A DNA stretch of 64,000 nt from Verticillium longisporum (taxonomy: Eukaryota > Ascomycota > Sordariomycetes > Glomerellales > Plectosphaerellaceae). A program made the translations under genes and the position numbers. The DNA lies in NCBI GenBank assembly GCA_019188255.1, contig JAETXT010000015.1, positions 1,426,001-1,490,000 on the forward strand. The letters are read 5' to 3'. The notes under the pieces were generated by a model. The model ran no database searches. It worked only from the letters and a program-made list of their open reading frames with translations, and was not told where the DNA came from. Shown here piece by piece: positions 1-11,662 of the stretch. Position 1 is the first letter of the stretch. Each line of letters opens with the position of its first letter.

Positions 1-1888
1 GTTGCTCGAGTCGTTGCGTCGTAAGCACTAGGAAGTGGCTGGGCAGGTGGTGAGGGAAAGGCGGGTTGTTCTTTGGCAGTCCACAGGCGTTGTCCGTGAG
101 GGCGGAGGGGATTCGAGGGTGGACATTCAGTTCTCGACAGCTAATTCTGATACCCCTTATTTTTCTGGACTTTAGGGTAGGCATTGAGTTTGATGGACTG
201 GATGATAGAGCAACTCGATCCGGCTTAAGGATTGTATATGTGGACGTTTGCTCCATCCAGACTTGCTAAACGCCCCGTGGCGAGAACTAAGACAATTGGA
301 AGGCTGGGATGCCTTGCTCGGTCCGTCTACTCGGTCCTCGCGCGACGCAAACGAAGACGACATCACGGATGAGGACGAATCCCTATGTACAATGTGCCCC
401 GGGTCGCTGTTGGTCATCGGACCAACCGAATGTCGCGACTAACAAAATCCCCGACTCTCACAAGCGGCTCGGCGCGGCACCTTAGTGGATGGGATGATGC
501 TTCGGCCAGTAAACGCGATGAACCTCTACGACGAACGCAATCCTGGGTTCGATGACGCGTATGAGGGTGTCGACATTGCTATTTCTTCTTCCTATTCCAC
601 CCTGCCAAGCCTCGCGAGATGTTTCAGGACCTCCAAGGACTTCGAAGGCATCTTGGCAGAACCGCGCTGGGTGGCAATAACGACCGCTTACAGGTGATTT
701 CGATGGCGAATTCCAAGAGATAGGCGGCGTAGCATCTCGCTGGTGCTGCACTAGAAAGATGAGCTTGTGCCTCGCCTTAAGCTCAAGCATGGCGCCGAGG
801 CCAAACGACGGGGATACAACTTACTTTCCTTGGACGGCTTGAACGGACCTGACCACGCCAATGGCAGCATGCCATGCAAGCTAGGGTTGGCTTGGCTGAG
901 CTGTGTGTTTCTCGAGCCGTCGCAAGCTGTCTGGGCTACGGCCAATCCAGATGAGGCGGTCATGCGGGGAAGTGCGAGTGGGTTGGGCCATTTGGATCGC
1001 GAGCTGCTCTGGCGTGGTTGTGCGAGTTGCGCTAAGGCCTGACTGACGACATTGACTTCGACTTGCACCATCAGCCGTGCAATCAGCCGGTCGAGAACGC
1101 GCAGCTCGGGACCGGGGCAACGAGCAATGGAAACCAGGTTTTTCCCGATGGCGCCCAGCCAGATCACAGGAGGACCAGTTTGAGCATTCTTGGAGGATTC
1201 ATGAGGTCAATTGAGGTCGGCAAGCTTCGCCATGCCGCTTGACATGTCGTTTTGATATTCAATCAAACATTCCTATTGCCCCACTGATCCCGGAGCTCAG
1301 GCCGGAAAAGCCCCATGTTCGGCCCCGCCGTTTTCGGATGGTGGAGCTCAAGCTGCAGTGCAAGCTCAAGCACATCACGGCACTGCGAAGCACTGCACCT
1401 GGGCGGTCTTGCATCACCAAGCTACGGCCAAGCTGCTGGCGAGCTCGTTCCCCGCCCGATCACTGGCTTCAACCCTTGTCGACTTTAGTCAAAGATCGGC
1501 TTGGCGCAGCGGATGAGCGGCCGGCGCACCCAATCGACTACGACCTGTTGCCCGAACTGGCTACGCCGTCCTCCTCGCCATGCCATGACGACCGCGGGTT
1601 GTCGTGTCCTGTCGCAGCTAGCAAGACAGGATTCCTGCTTTGTTCTCGGGAACTCGATGGCGTGGCAAGACGCCTAGGCGAACCTTTTGTGTCCAAGCAT
1701 TTTCCCTCGTGCTAGACGTATGCCTCCCTTAGACCACACCGAGCTGAGGATGCTCTGCCTTGTCTGGCGAGCTCAGCCGAAGCTTTTATAGCTGGATCAC
1801 CCCCGTTGCATGTGTAGCGCCCCAGAGTTCCCATCTTACTGCCAGCTATCCAATTTGCCCATCACACATTCGCTCAATAGAAGCCATC
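1..1888. other. No gene supported; 5' flank of fasciclin gene
   Basis: I see no conserved protein motif or convincing exon structure here; the open frames are short and lack recognisable domains. A TATA-like CTTTTATA at about 1783-1790 lies roughly 100 bases upstream of the fasciclin start codon and may be its core promoter. Confidence 0.5.
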
Positions 1889-3214
1889 ATGCTGTACAAG
1901 AGCGTTCTCCCCTTGGCACTCGCCACCGGCGTCTTTGCACAGAGCGATACGCCTAGCCTGACGGAGGCTTTGGCGTCCCAGAATGACACCCTGTCATCCC
2001 TGACCAGTATGACTGCCTCATGTTCCTCCATCCTTGAACCAAAGGGCTAACAAGACTCAGCACTCATTGGTACCCTGCCTGACGAGGTTGTGCAGTCTCT
2101 CGGCGAGGCCCAGAACATTACCATCCTGGCACCCAGCAACGATGCGCTTGAAGCCTTCCTCAACAACACAGCTGCTTCCGCAGCCATTGCTGCCGATCCA
2201 GGCCTTATCCTCGCTGTTCTGCAGTACCACATTCTCAATGGAACTTACTACGCCTCCAACATTACTGGCGCCGACGGTCCTCTATTCGTCCCAACTCTGC
2301 TGACCAACGAGACGTATGCCAATGTCACTGGCGGCCAGCGCGTCGAGGTCATCCCACCTGAGGGTGATGACAGCGATGTCACCTTCTACTCGGGTCTCAA
2401 GGAGAACTCGACAGTCCAGCAGGCTGACCTCAACTTCACCGGTGGCACCATCCACATCATTGACCGTGTGCTCACTCTGCCCCTCAACATTAGCGACACC
2501 CTGCGCGCCGCCAACCTCACAGCTACTCTCGGTGCTGTTCAGCGTGCTGCTGTCGGCGAGGCCCTTGGCGAGGCTCGCGACCTGACCGTCTTTGCTCCCG
2601 ACAACTCGGCCTTCGCTGCCATTGCCAACCTAGTCGGCGGCGACAATGGACTGAACCAGTCCGCTCTCGCTAGCATTCTAGAGTACCACGTCGTCGCAGG
2701 CCAGGTCCTCTACAGTGACCTCATTGAGAACACCACCCTCGAGACCCTCGGTGGGGGCGAGCTTACGGTCTCCGTCGTCAACGGAAGCGTATTTGTCAAC
2801 TCTGCCGAGGTCGTCGTCCAGGACGTGCTCATCAGCAACGGTGTCGTCCACGTTATCAATAAGTGAGTTTACCATGCTCTTGCTCTCTTCGAGCGCCCCC
2901 TGTTATCGCGGGCCCTCTCTAACCAGGTTCTCAGCGTCCTCAACCCGGACAACACCACCGCCACGCCCGACCCTTCGGCCTCGACCCCTGTTCCCGCCTT
3001 CACCGGCGCCAGCCCGGTCTCGGGCGGCGCCACCCCCTTGACGTCGGGCGTCGAGGGCCCCACGTCCACCGCGCCCATCGCCACCGGCGCCAACCCTGGC
3101 GCCGAGGGCGGCGGCGGTACCAGCACCAGCACCGAGGGCGCGCCCATGCGCACTGCTGCCGTGGGTGTTGCTGCGCTATTCGGCGCTGGTGTTGTTGCCT
3201 TCAACAACATGTAA
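1889..3214 (+). CDS. Secreted, probably GPI-anchored fasciclin (FAS1) domain protein
   Basis: Three exons: 1889-2006, 2061-2862 and 2935-3214, giving 399 residues. Intron 1 is 54 nt (GTATGA...AG, branch GCTAAC). For intron 2 (GTGAGT) an alternative AG at 2926 exists, but 2934 gives the usual FAS1 ending HVINNVLNP. Residues 1-17 (MLYKSVLPLALATGVFA) form a signal peptide. Two FAS1 repeats follow, roughly residues 38-165 and 170-300, each with the TILAPSN/TVFAPDN box, a central YH motif and a terminal HIID/HVIN box. Many N-x-S/T sites suggest N-glycosylation. A Ser/Thr/Pro/Gly-rich stalk leads to a hydrophobic tail, typical of a GPI signal. FAS1 proteins mediate adhesion at the cell surface or wall; the specific role here is not known. 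Confidence 0.9.
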
Positions 3215-4281
3215 CCGCGGCTGTCTACTGTGCCGCCGATCCGTTCCTTATCGTGCGCTTAGTCTTGGTGTGGGTGGTAATATCGGGGGTTTGTAATCAA
3301 GGTGGTCTGTAGCGGCGGCGACTGACGTCCAACGACGAGACGTGATACACGAGATGATATTGAAGTTCTGTTTGTGCTTTGAACACACGCGATAATGGAT
3401 GTATGCAACTTGACGAACGGGGAGCTCGAGGGTTCCCGATGATCCCAGATTGGCGCTGGGTTCATCCAGCCGACCTTGGGAGTTGGTTGATCCGGGCTCA
3501 TGACAGTCGAGACACTCCAGGCAGGCTGCAAGCTGGGATAAAGCCACTGCTGTCAGCATGTAGAAGGCAGAGGAGAGTGAATGCTCGAGCGTCGAGCTAA
3601 CTGGTCTAGTGTTTGTCTCAGTTGGGGGCCATCCTTGTCGGCAATCGTCGATGGCGGGTCCCCAGGAGGATGGGCTTTCGCCTCGTCGGCTCAGGTAAGC
3701 AGACCATGGGTCTCGTCAACGCGGGGAATCAGATGGCGCCATGTTCAATGCGCCAAGTCTGAGATACGGTCGTCTGGAGGACAGAAAGAGAAAAGAGACA
3801 AGATTGTTGGGGCACATCTGCTCCATGATCAGGCCACCGAAAAGAAATGCCTACCTAAAGCACCTGTACCTTAGGTACCTACGTAGGTACCTAAGCTGGG
3901 GGGTAGGCAAGCTTGGCAAGGGAGGCAGGCAGCCAGTGCTGTAGGACCCTTCTTGGCTTACTAAGTGGGTGTCTGAACCCCGCCCGAACCTGCACGTTGG
4001 GTCACATAGGTAGGTATGTACATGTAGATAGGTACCTTGGAAGAAACCCCACCCACCCCAATCAGGACGATTCGATCCTTTGTATCTTTAGCTCTCGCTT
4101 CGTCGGCCACAGTCTCCTTCATCAACCTCGTCGGAACCCTTTTCACCATCTGCCATCCCAGTTCGTGTCGTTGTCAGCCATCAACACGGCTAGTTGCAGT
4201 GCGATCTGGGCTTGACCGCATCAATGTATCCTTGCTCGATGTTTCCAGTCTTGTCCGCCACGTACATCGACAGCAGTGACC
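3215..4281. other. Intergenic, no gene seen
   Basis: About 1.07 kb between the fasciclin gene and the Zn2Cys6 regulator. No coding signal recognised. It holds two clusters of TACCTAGGTA-like motifs, annotated separately, and is presumably the regulator's promoter. Confidence 0.5.
3867..4038. repeat. Two clusters of GGTACCTA / TAGGTAC self-complementary motif
   Basis: Positions 3867-3895 read as overlapping TACCTTAGGTACCTACGTAG-type palindromic units; 4005-4038 has a second cluster (ATAGGTAGGTATGTAC ... ATAGGTACCTT). The same degenerate motif recurs at six further intergenic places in this window. Confidence 0.7.
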
Positions 4282-6381
4282 ATGTCTGAGTCGCGTCCTC
4301 GGCGTTTGCTGCGGGTCTCGAAAGCATGTGAGTGACTGACTGGACACTCCCTTCATGCCCCTCATGGTCACAGTGTCGTGACATGTCGCCGTCGGCAGTC
4401 GTATCGCGTTGATAGACGCGTCGACGATGACCTGGCTAACATACCCACCATAGGCGATTACTGCCATCATCGCAGGATCAAGTGTCGCGCCAGCCAAAGC
4501 GACCCTCATCGCTGTCAGAACTGCGCCGACTTTGTTATCGAGTGTGAATCTTCGCGTCCGCTGAAGAGGGGCAAAGCAGCCGCTGCCAATCGAGCTGGCT
4601 GCCTCGCCCACGCCGCAACGCCCTCGCCGGCCAACTCGACGACAGAGCCTGTGTTGCAGCCTGGCCGCTATGGCACCTTGAATGGCCACCCGAATGGCCA
4701 CCCGAATGGCCACCTGAATGGAGGAGCTGTGCGGCCGCTCCCGCTTCCACCCGTGTCCGCTTCATTGCTGAACGGCGCTGTGTCTCGCGACAGGAAGGAC
4801 GCTTCGCTGAGTCCTGCCTGGAAAGCGTTCGCTCACGCATCGTCGCCTCTCGTACGGAAATTGCTGGCCGTCTACTTTGAGACGGTGTATCCCATGTGAG
4901 TTGCCACTCACCTCGTCCAACCGTCCAACTCGAGGTTGGACTTTACCCTGACAAATTGGTGCAGCTTTCCTCTCTTCGACCGCCCGAATGTTGACCGCAG
5001 GCTCTCAGCCGACGAGCAAATCCACAACCGCGGTTTCTTTTGCTCCGTCATGGCCGCCTGCGCGCTTGCCTCGGCTCGGGTGCGTGACGGTGCCCTCGTC
5101 TCTCTCGGCAGTCACACTCAGGAACTCCTCACCATGCCGCCTGAGACGTTCCTCTCCGCAGCCCAGGACACCCTACCAGGCGATTTGCTCCATTCGCAGG
5201 ACTTTGACTTTCTTCGCGCGTGTGCCTTGCTGGCAATCGCAAGCATTCAGGACGGCAAGATCGATGCCATGCGCATGTACATCGGTCACTATTTCACCAT
5301 GACGGCGACGTGGCAGTGGCATGACGAGGCAACCTGGCCCCCTGGCTTGTCACCTGTGGAACTTGAGGAACGTCGACGCTTGGTATGAAATTGACAAAGG
5401 CTTTCTCCTGCATGTGTAGTATGATCTACCGCTAATCATGTGCAGTACTGGTCCACCTACACTCTGGACATCTTCACTTCTATCGTGTGGGACGGCTGCA
5501 TCCACTTTCAAGAGGCGCATGCCCGAGTTGCTTACCCCAGCGGCGACCAGCCTGAACCAGGTGTGCCGCGTCAGAGTCAGCCGTGGATACTCGGTTGGAA
5601 CTTCACAACAGATCTCTACCGTATCCTTGAGCATGCCATCTGCAAGCTACGCACTCGGTCATCACGCTTCAATCTCTTTGCTGCCGGGCGGGCCCCTGAT
5701 ACAGCCGAGACAATCAAGCAGATCAACGACCAGATCAATGTCATGTACACTCACCTGCCAGCCAGCTTTAAGGACCTTCGCGCGGCTACAGGTCACTTGG
5801 AACATGACATCTTTGGTTTCCAGGCCGCAAACATCCAGGCCACGCTCGCTCTGCTTCGTATGGCTCTTCTCTCCCTAGAGAAGAACGTTGACCTCGACCA
5901 GAAGTGCTCCATCGCCAGCGATGTCTTGGGTATCTTTCACCAGGTGCCAAAAGCCTTCCAGAGAGCCATTAGCACGCCACTCATCTATCACATTGGAGGC
6001 ATCGGCAACATCTTGGGATCAGTCATGGAGAGCCCCATGTCTGAGAGCTCGTACCAGCGCGTCCGCGATCTGCTCCTGTCCATGGCTGACCTCCTCGAGA
6101 GCCTCGAATCGTTCCATCATCAGCGCGCTGGTGCCGGACGCAGGCTTCGCGAACAAGTGGAACGCATTGACGCGTACATGGTCTCTCGACGCCAGATGGT
6201 TGTGAGTCAGCCGGTACCCCATGAGGTGCTGCCTATGGCATCGGCAAGCACCGAGAACCCACCGATTGGTCCCGACGGGATTTCCCCTCAGTTCCAGATC
6301 CCCGATGAGCTTTTGCAAAACTGGGATTGGTCGTTCAACATGTACCAGAGCCAGTTCCCGTTCTTTGGAGACCCTGGGTAA
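4282..6381 (+). CDS. Zn2Cys6 binuclear-cluster transcription factor
   Basis: Four exons: 4282-4327, 4454-4895, 4965-5382 and 5446-6381, giving 613 residues. The short first exon carries the basic N-terminus and the codon of the first zinc-cluster cysteine is split by intron 1. Joined, cysteines 16, 19, 26, 36, 39 and 46 fit C-x2-C-x6-C-x9-C-x2-C-x6-C exactly. Next comes PLKRGKAA, a low-complexity linker with NGHPNGHP repeats, then a fungal-specific transcription factor (Fungal_trans) middle region from about residue 155 (YFETVYPIFPLFDRP, later RRRLYWSTYTLDIF). It should be a nuclear DNA-binding activator or repressor. It lies tail to tail with a sugar transporter, with a levoglucosan-kinase-like gene beyond, so pathway-specific control of those genes is a reasonable inference but is not shown by the sequence. 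Confidence 0.92.
4681..4722 (+). repeat. 12-bp tandem repeat in regulator coding sequence
   Basis: About 3.5 copies of an AATGGCCACCCG unit in frame, encoding repeated Asn-Gly-His-Pro in the linker after the zinc cluster. Copy number may vary between strains. Confidence 0.85.
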
Positions 6382-6875
6382 TACGGGCGAAATTTTTATA
6401 GAGCTATATCATTCAGACTCGGCACTAGCCAGCCACGGCGCAGCCGCGCGATGCCCCCCTTCGCAGCGCGCCGCTGTGAATGCCAGCAAGACGGGGCCGA
6501 CATGAGGATACCTGTAAAACAAGATGCCACCCAAGACGCACCAGCAGATGTCGGACAGGCTTTCGCGGAGAGCTTTCAACGCATTATTGACATGGAAACC
6601 TTACTGCAGACTGAAACACAACGCAAAGCGTTGCAGACGTGCAGTTGCATTGCCACGAAGAAATACATGTGGCAACAAAGGCTCAAAGCGGGTGTCCACG
6701 CAGGGTCGCGAAGCCACCGTCGCTTTAACTAGGGTATCACACGCTATCGTTCCGGTGGTTCGCAGCCTATCCAATGACTCGTTTTCAGGCGCCTTTTAGG
6801 ATGGTCGCCCCCGAACTTTTGTCTCACGCCTTACACTTTTCTGTCGTTCTTTGTTCCGCGCTTAGCCCTCTTGCA
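6382..6875. other. Convergent 3' spacer, no gene seen
   Basis: About 0.5 kb between the stop codons of the regulator and the sugar transporter. No conserved coding signal recognised; it presumably holds both 3' UTRs. Confidence 0.5.
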
Positions 6876-8609
6876 TCAAACCTGCAGCTTCTCGACCGAC
6901 CCAGGAGGTCCAGGCTTGGATCCACTATCGCTTGCCGACAGCACTTGGTTATCATGATTGCCTCGCTCAGCCAATACATCGCCGTGGGCCATGTAGCTGC
7001 GTTCCATTTTCGTGTTGAAGATGCTGTTGGCTGCGAAGAGAGCATCGATTGATTCCAGTGAGCGTCCGGATGTTTCAGGGTAAACTGGGGAGCAGCATGT
7101 CTGGTCAGCAAGAAGCGCAGGGCTAGGTGATGGGGACTGAGTTAGAGTCACTTACAGAGGAAGACGACGGGGACCCAGAGCAGGTTAAGACCGGCGAACA
7201 AGAAGTATGTCCGGTTCTTCAAGACGCCAAACATGATCGGATTCACCAGCGTGGTCATGCCAACACCGACGGCCCAGCCCGTGATGCCGAATCCGTTCCC
7301 TTGGGCGCGCAAATCGGAGGACCAAATTTCCGTGGGGATCAAGAATGCGACGGTGCCCCACGTCGCGGCGTACGAGAGGTTGAAGAGAAAGAGCATGGCT
7401 ACCGCGACTGGAGCGAACTGGGACGCTCGATCCGGATGAGCCCGTGAGCCCTCATAGAGGGCACCGGCGATGAGATTAACGGCAGAGAGAGCGAGAGCGC
7501 CGCCCATGAGGCAGGTCCTTCGGCCCAGGCGATCGACAATCTGGGCGCTGATAATTGTGCCCACGATGCCGACCGTGTTGAGGCCACCAGCCAGTCCGTT
7601 TTGCGTCAGCTCGGTGTAGCCAGCCTGCGACAGGAGAATGGGCGAGTAGGCAGTCACGGCCGTGATGCCCGTCCAGGAGGCCATGATCTGGAGGAACAGG
7701 CAGAGCCAGGCACGCTGTCCAAGGTTGTATCCTGGCTTAGGTCCGCGGCCGAACAGGATCTTGATGAACTCGATAGGTGAGCTCTTGGTGCTCTCCTCGG
7801 CAACAGTCCTGATCTCGAGGAATTCGCGTTCGACCAAGGGGCCGAAATTACCGCGAACGTGCTCGATGACTTCGCGGGCCTCATCGTATCTGCCGACGGA
7901 AGCGAGAAACCGGGGCGTGTCGGGCAATATCTTGATGCCCAGGAAGAGCAGCAGCGCTGGAAGACATTGAAAGGCCAATTGGAACCGCCATCGAATGTCC
8001 GAGTACCCGCCGTCAATAAAGGCGAGGCCAAAGGAGAGCCAGTAGGCTATTGAGATACCGAGATAATTAGCAATGAAGACGTAACCCAGAAAGCCGCCGC
8101 GGTGTTCCGCCGTTGACGTTTCGGACACCATGACGGGGGTGATGCCTGTGAGGGCGCCCGTGCCGATGCCCGTGATGACGCGAGCGACAATTATGAAGTT
8201 GCTGGACTGAGCAGCCGCCTGCAGAGCACCGCCGATTATGGCGAAAATGCAACCAATGAAGAGACTGAGAGCCTGTCAGCAGTGGCTTTCTTGCAGAGGA
8301 ACGGAGTTTTTCACTACAAACATACCCGTTGATACGGCCAATGCGATCGGCAAGCCAACCACCAGCGAAACACCCCGCGATGCATCCCAGGTAGTATACG
8401 GAGACAATGCCGCCTTGGTGAAGCGTATCCGTGACAGTACCGTCTGGAAGTCCAATGCCAACCTCCTCGACGTACCGGGGTGAGGCATTGACGCCACCCA
8501 TGACGCCCTGGTCATAGCCTTCAAAGAAGATGCTGATAACCGAAAAGGTCTGGATAGCGATATTCAGCTGTCTCGGCGACAGCCGCTTCCACCACGTGGT
8601 GTAGCCCAT
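6876..8609 (-). CDS. MFS sugar transporter (SP family)
   Basis: Three exons on the minus strand: 8609-8326, 8264-7156 and 7084-6876, giving 533 residues. Start at 8609 (MGYTTWWKRLSPRQ) is the first ATG of the frame. Motifs are those of the sugar-porter family: GGWLADRIGR between TM2 and TM3, the PDTPRFLAS version of PESPR after TM6, and YPETSGRSLESID after TM12, completed across the last splice junction. Length and about 12 hydrophobic segments fit a plasma-membrane sugar/H+ symporter. Introns are 61 and 71 nt (GTATGT and GTAAGT donors). The gene is divergent from the levoglucosan-kinase-like gene across about 1 kb, so uptake of that kinase's anhydrosugar substrate is the natural inference. 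The substrate cannot be read from sequence alone. Confidence 0.92.
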
Positions 8610-9325
8610 GGTTGAGGAGAGCTCGAGCAAAGCTCAAGACGGAAGATTAGAGCAAGATTGAGGAGTGAGGAACAGGTGACAGCCAAGAAGACCAATGGCC
8701 AGTCTTGTCGTGAGATAAGAGACCCGGTCGATGAGGAGATGCCTCTAGATCTAGCGCTTTTCACACTCCCAGGTCGTCTGGCAGCGCCCTCATATACATT
8801 CCAGGCCGGTATGTCCTCTAATGTGGTGTGCTCGGGCGTCTGTTGGGCCCTGCCGCGCCTTGGCTTACGTTCACCTACCTGGTCAACACCCTGCCTCGCC
8901 TGATGTGCGTTGCTGATGCCAGCCCCTGTGCCATCGGATGTTGAGGGATACTGAAACTGAACCCCAACGGCAGTGAGGTGCTTCAATGTGGTGTCGTCAT
9001 GTACTTAATGTCTGTCGTTCCTCCACCACTCCGCAGTGTTCCCCGCCATGTTTAGTCTCCAGACTGTTTTTCCTCGGACCATAGGCTCCACCGCGTGCCT
9101 GGTGCTTGGGACAAATTTCTCCTTTCCTCACTTGTCAAAGGATTCTCTTTTCCCAGCGAGTCAGTAGAAGTTTGTATCCGCTTAGACGCTTAAGCGACGA
9201 TTGACAGCTGCTGTATTTTTGCAATCGAGTGAACTTTATCCTCTTAAGCTTGTAGCCGCTTTGCCGCATCTTCGACTTCCATTTGCTTGAATTGAGACTC
9301 GGCGACGGTGGTGTGGTCATGCACG

Positions 9326-9333
9326 CGGTTCCG
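9326..9333. promoter_or_regulatory. Candidate Zn2Cys6 site CGG-N2-CCG
   Basis: CGGTTCCG, an inverted CGG pair with a 2-base spacer, in the divergent promoter. Such short motifs occur by chance, so this is only a candidate. Confidence 0.3.
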
Positions 9334-9404
9334 CTTGCATCATCCTTCTCGTCCAAACAACCGCCAGAATCTGCCCCGGATGTAGTGGTGAGACTGTGGC
9401 ACAG

Positions 9405-9416
9405 CGGATCTTTCCG
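9405..9416. promoter_or_regulatory. Candidate Zn2Cys6 site CGG-N6-CCG
   Basis: CGGATCTTTCCG, an inverted CGG pair with a 6-base spacer (the spacing known for Ppr1-type proteins), about 200 bases upstream of the kinase start. It could bind the nearby Zn2Cys6 regulator; this is inference. Confidence 0.35.
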
Positions 9417-9619
9417 CGCTACGGTTATGACAGCTGCGGGGAAACACTTCGGGGGCTGGTTTTGTTTCCGAAGTCTGACAGACATCTGAACTCCGAAGTC
9501 CGGGTGGCCAAAGTATATAGGACTGCCCTTCCTGCAAGACAGCCTGTCGGACGATGGTCTCAAGGCACTCCCATCGATTGGCCAATGCATCTTCGACATT
9601 TGCACTTCTGCCTCTCATC

Positions 9620-11191
9620 ATGCCTGGAGCGACGAATGGGTATGGATATAGCAATGGCCATGCGAACGGGCATATAGTCGCTGACAGCCACGACAAGGCT
9701 GAAGGCCAGCCCTTGGACCTGACTGTTCTGGGAATGAATAGCGGAACCTCCATGGTGAGTCTCAGATCTCTGATCGTCACGTTCCATTTGGTCCAAAGAT
9801 CAGCTCATTGGTTTTTGTTCCCGAGCGCCCCGAGAGACGCTCTTGGCACCCCACGACAAGCGGAGAACATTGCACCCCTGCTGCTTGCTGCTGGACGGCT
9901 AGATCTCGCATCGATTCAGCCCTACACAGTAGGACTGCACTGACACGCTGTATAGGACGGCATCGACTGCGCGCTCTGTCGATTCCGTCAGGAGACGCCC
10001 GAGTCACCCGTGCACTTCTCCCTTCTGAAATATGGCGAGACGCCCATGGATCCCAAGATCAAAAAGCGCGTGCTCAACATAATCAAGCACGATCGCACAT
10101 CCGCCTCGGAACTATCCGAAGTCAACGTCCTGCTCGGCGAGGTGTTTGCCGTGGCGGCCGAGAAGTTTTGCGAGGACAACAACGTCGATATGAAGTCGCT
10201 CGACGCCATCGGCTCTCATGGGCAGACCATCTGGCTCGCCAGCATGCCACAGAATGGCGTTCCAAAATCGGCTCTTACCATGGCCGAAGGCACCATTATC
10301 GCGGCCCGTACCGGTGTCACTACCGTGACTGACTTTCGCGTTTCTGATCAGTCGGCCGGTCGTCAGGGCGCCCCGCTGATCGCCTTCTTCGATGCGCTGC
10401 TTCTGCACCACCCGAGAAAGCTGAGGGCGTGTCAGAACATTGGCGGCATCGCCAACGTGTGCTTCATCCCACCCGAGGGACCTGAGCACGCCTTTGACTT
10501 TGATACTGGGCCGGGGAATGCCCTCATTGACGCTGTGGTCAGACATTACACGGCGGGCGCGATGGAGTATGACCGCGACGGTGAGATGGGGAAGCGCGGA
10601 ACTGTATGCCAGCCTCTCGTCGATGATTTCCTTAAGTCCGTACCGTACTTCTCGTGGGATCCGCCCAAGACGACGGGACGGGAGGTCTTCCGTGACACGC
10701 TGGCAGATGATTTGATCCGTGACGCCGAGGCACTCGGCCTGTCTCCGGATGATGTTGTCGCGACGGTCACGAGGATCACGTCACAGGCCATTGTTGACCA
10801 CTGGCGACGGTACCAGCCCGGTGGGCGCCAGGTGGACGAAGTCTTCATGTGCGGCGGTGGCGCGTATAACCCCAACATTACGGACTATATGAAGGAGCAG
10901 CTGCCTGGTGTCAAGATGTTCATGCTCGATGACGCGGGCATCCCTGGCGGTGCGAAGGAGGCCGTCACATTTGCCTGGCAGGGCATGGAGGCCATTGTTG
11001 GGCGGAGCATCCCTGTGCCTGACCGTGTGGAGACGAGAAGACCATATGTTCTGGGCAAGGTGAACCCTGGTGAGAATTACCGCAAGGTCATGAGCAAGGG
11101 CATGGCGTTTGGAGCTGGGCGGGAGGAGCTGTCGTGGGTGACTGCGATGGTCAACCATGTGGACGGCAAGGTATTTGATAATCAGTGGTGA
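9620..11191 (+). CDS. AnmK-family sugar kinase, probable levoglucosan kinase
   Basis: Two exons, 9620-9754 and 9956-11191, giving 456 residues; the 201-nt intron is long for this window and splits the nucleotide-binding motif [12 protein letters not shown] (residues 37-49). Other family landmarks are [40 protein letters not shown] with the likely catalytic Asp near 228, and FMCGGGAYN. Bacterial AnmK phosphorylates and hydrolyses 1,6-anhydro-N-acetylmuramic acid. Fungal members of this family include Lipomyces starkeyi levoglucosan kinase, which turns 1,6-anhydroglucose plus ATP into glucose-6-phosphate. The length, above the roughly 370 residues of bacterial AnmK, and blocks such as [13 protein letters not shown] and [11 protein letters not shown] match my memory of the fungal enzyme. 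The cytosolic substrate is therefore most likely levoglucosan; anhMurNAc cannot be excluded. Confidence 0.88.
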
Positions 11192-11662
11192 TGAATCATG
11201 ACCCGTGATAGCGATAACTTCATCTACGGCCGTCTTATCTCATTTAGGGTATCGTATCAATTTACATGGCAGTGCTGGGCGAGAACGTTTTTGAAATTAG
11301 AGGAAGAGAGCGTTCGACAGCTATCTACTTTTCGAACGACAGCAGGTTTTTAAAATAAAGTGTCGTTCCCTTGATCAAATAAGTTATGGTCGATGGATAG
11401 ACTAAGTATGGCTCTGACCAATTCCTTGTTACCAGTCTACGGCTTCAAACCAAGGTATTGATGTATGAGCCTACTCCTTCGTAAATCGTCCAAGAATGCG
11501 AGAAGAGCCAGTAGCAACTCTTTCAACCTGATATATCATGTGCTGGTAAATAATCAGCGGTACACACACAGTGATGGAGGAATTTCTAAACGCTATTACT
11601 CAGTTGCATATTTCCTCGAGTAGTGAAGCGTTTCCAGATGCTGATATCTGCGTAATGAACTT

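Larger units (their letters stand above)
8610..9619. promoter_or_regulatory. Divergent promoter between transporter and kinase
   Basis: Non-coding interval shared by two diverging genes. A TATATAG at about 9513-9519 lies about 105 bases upstream of the kinase start. A TATATGA on the minus strand near 8790 could serve the transporter. Two inverted CGG pairs, the kind of half-sites bound by Zn2Cys6 dimers, are annotated separately. No other coding signal seen. Confidence 0.55.

Noticed and set aside
9620..11191. Peptidoglycan-recycling (anhMurNAc) gene cluster
   Set aside because: The kinase family name suggests it, but fungi lack peptidoglycan, no muramidase, amidase or NagZ-like gene is nearby, and the protein resembles fungal levoglucosan kinase more.
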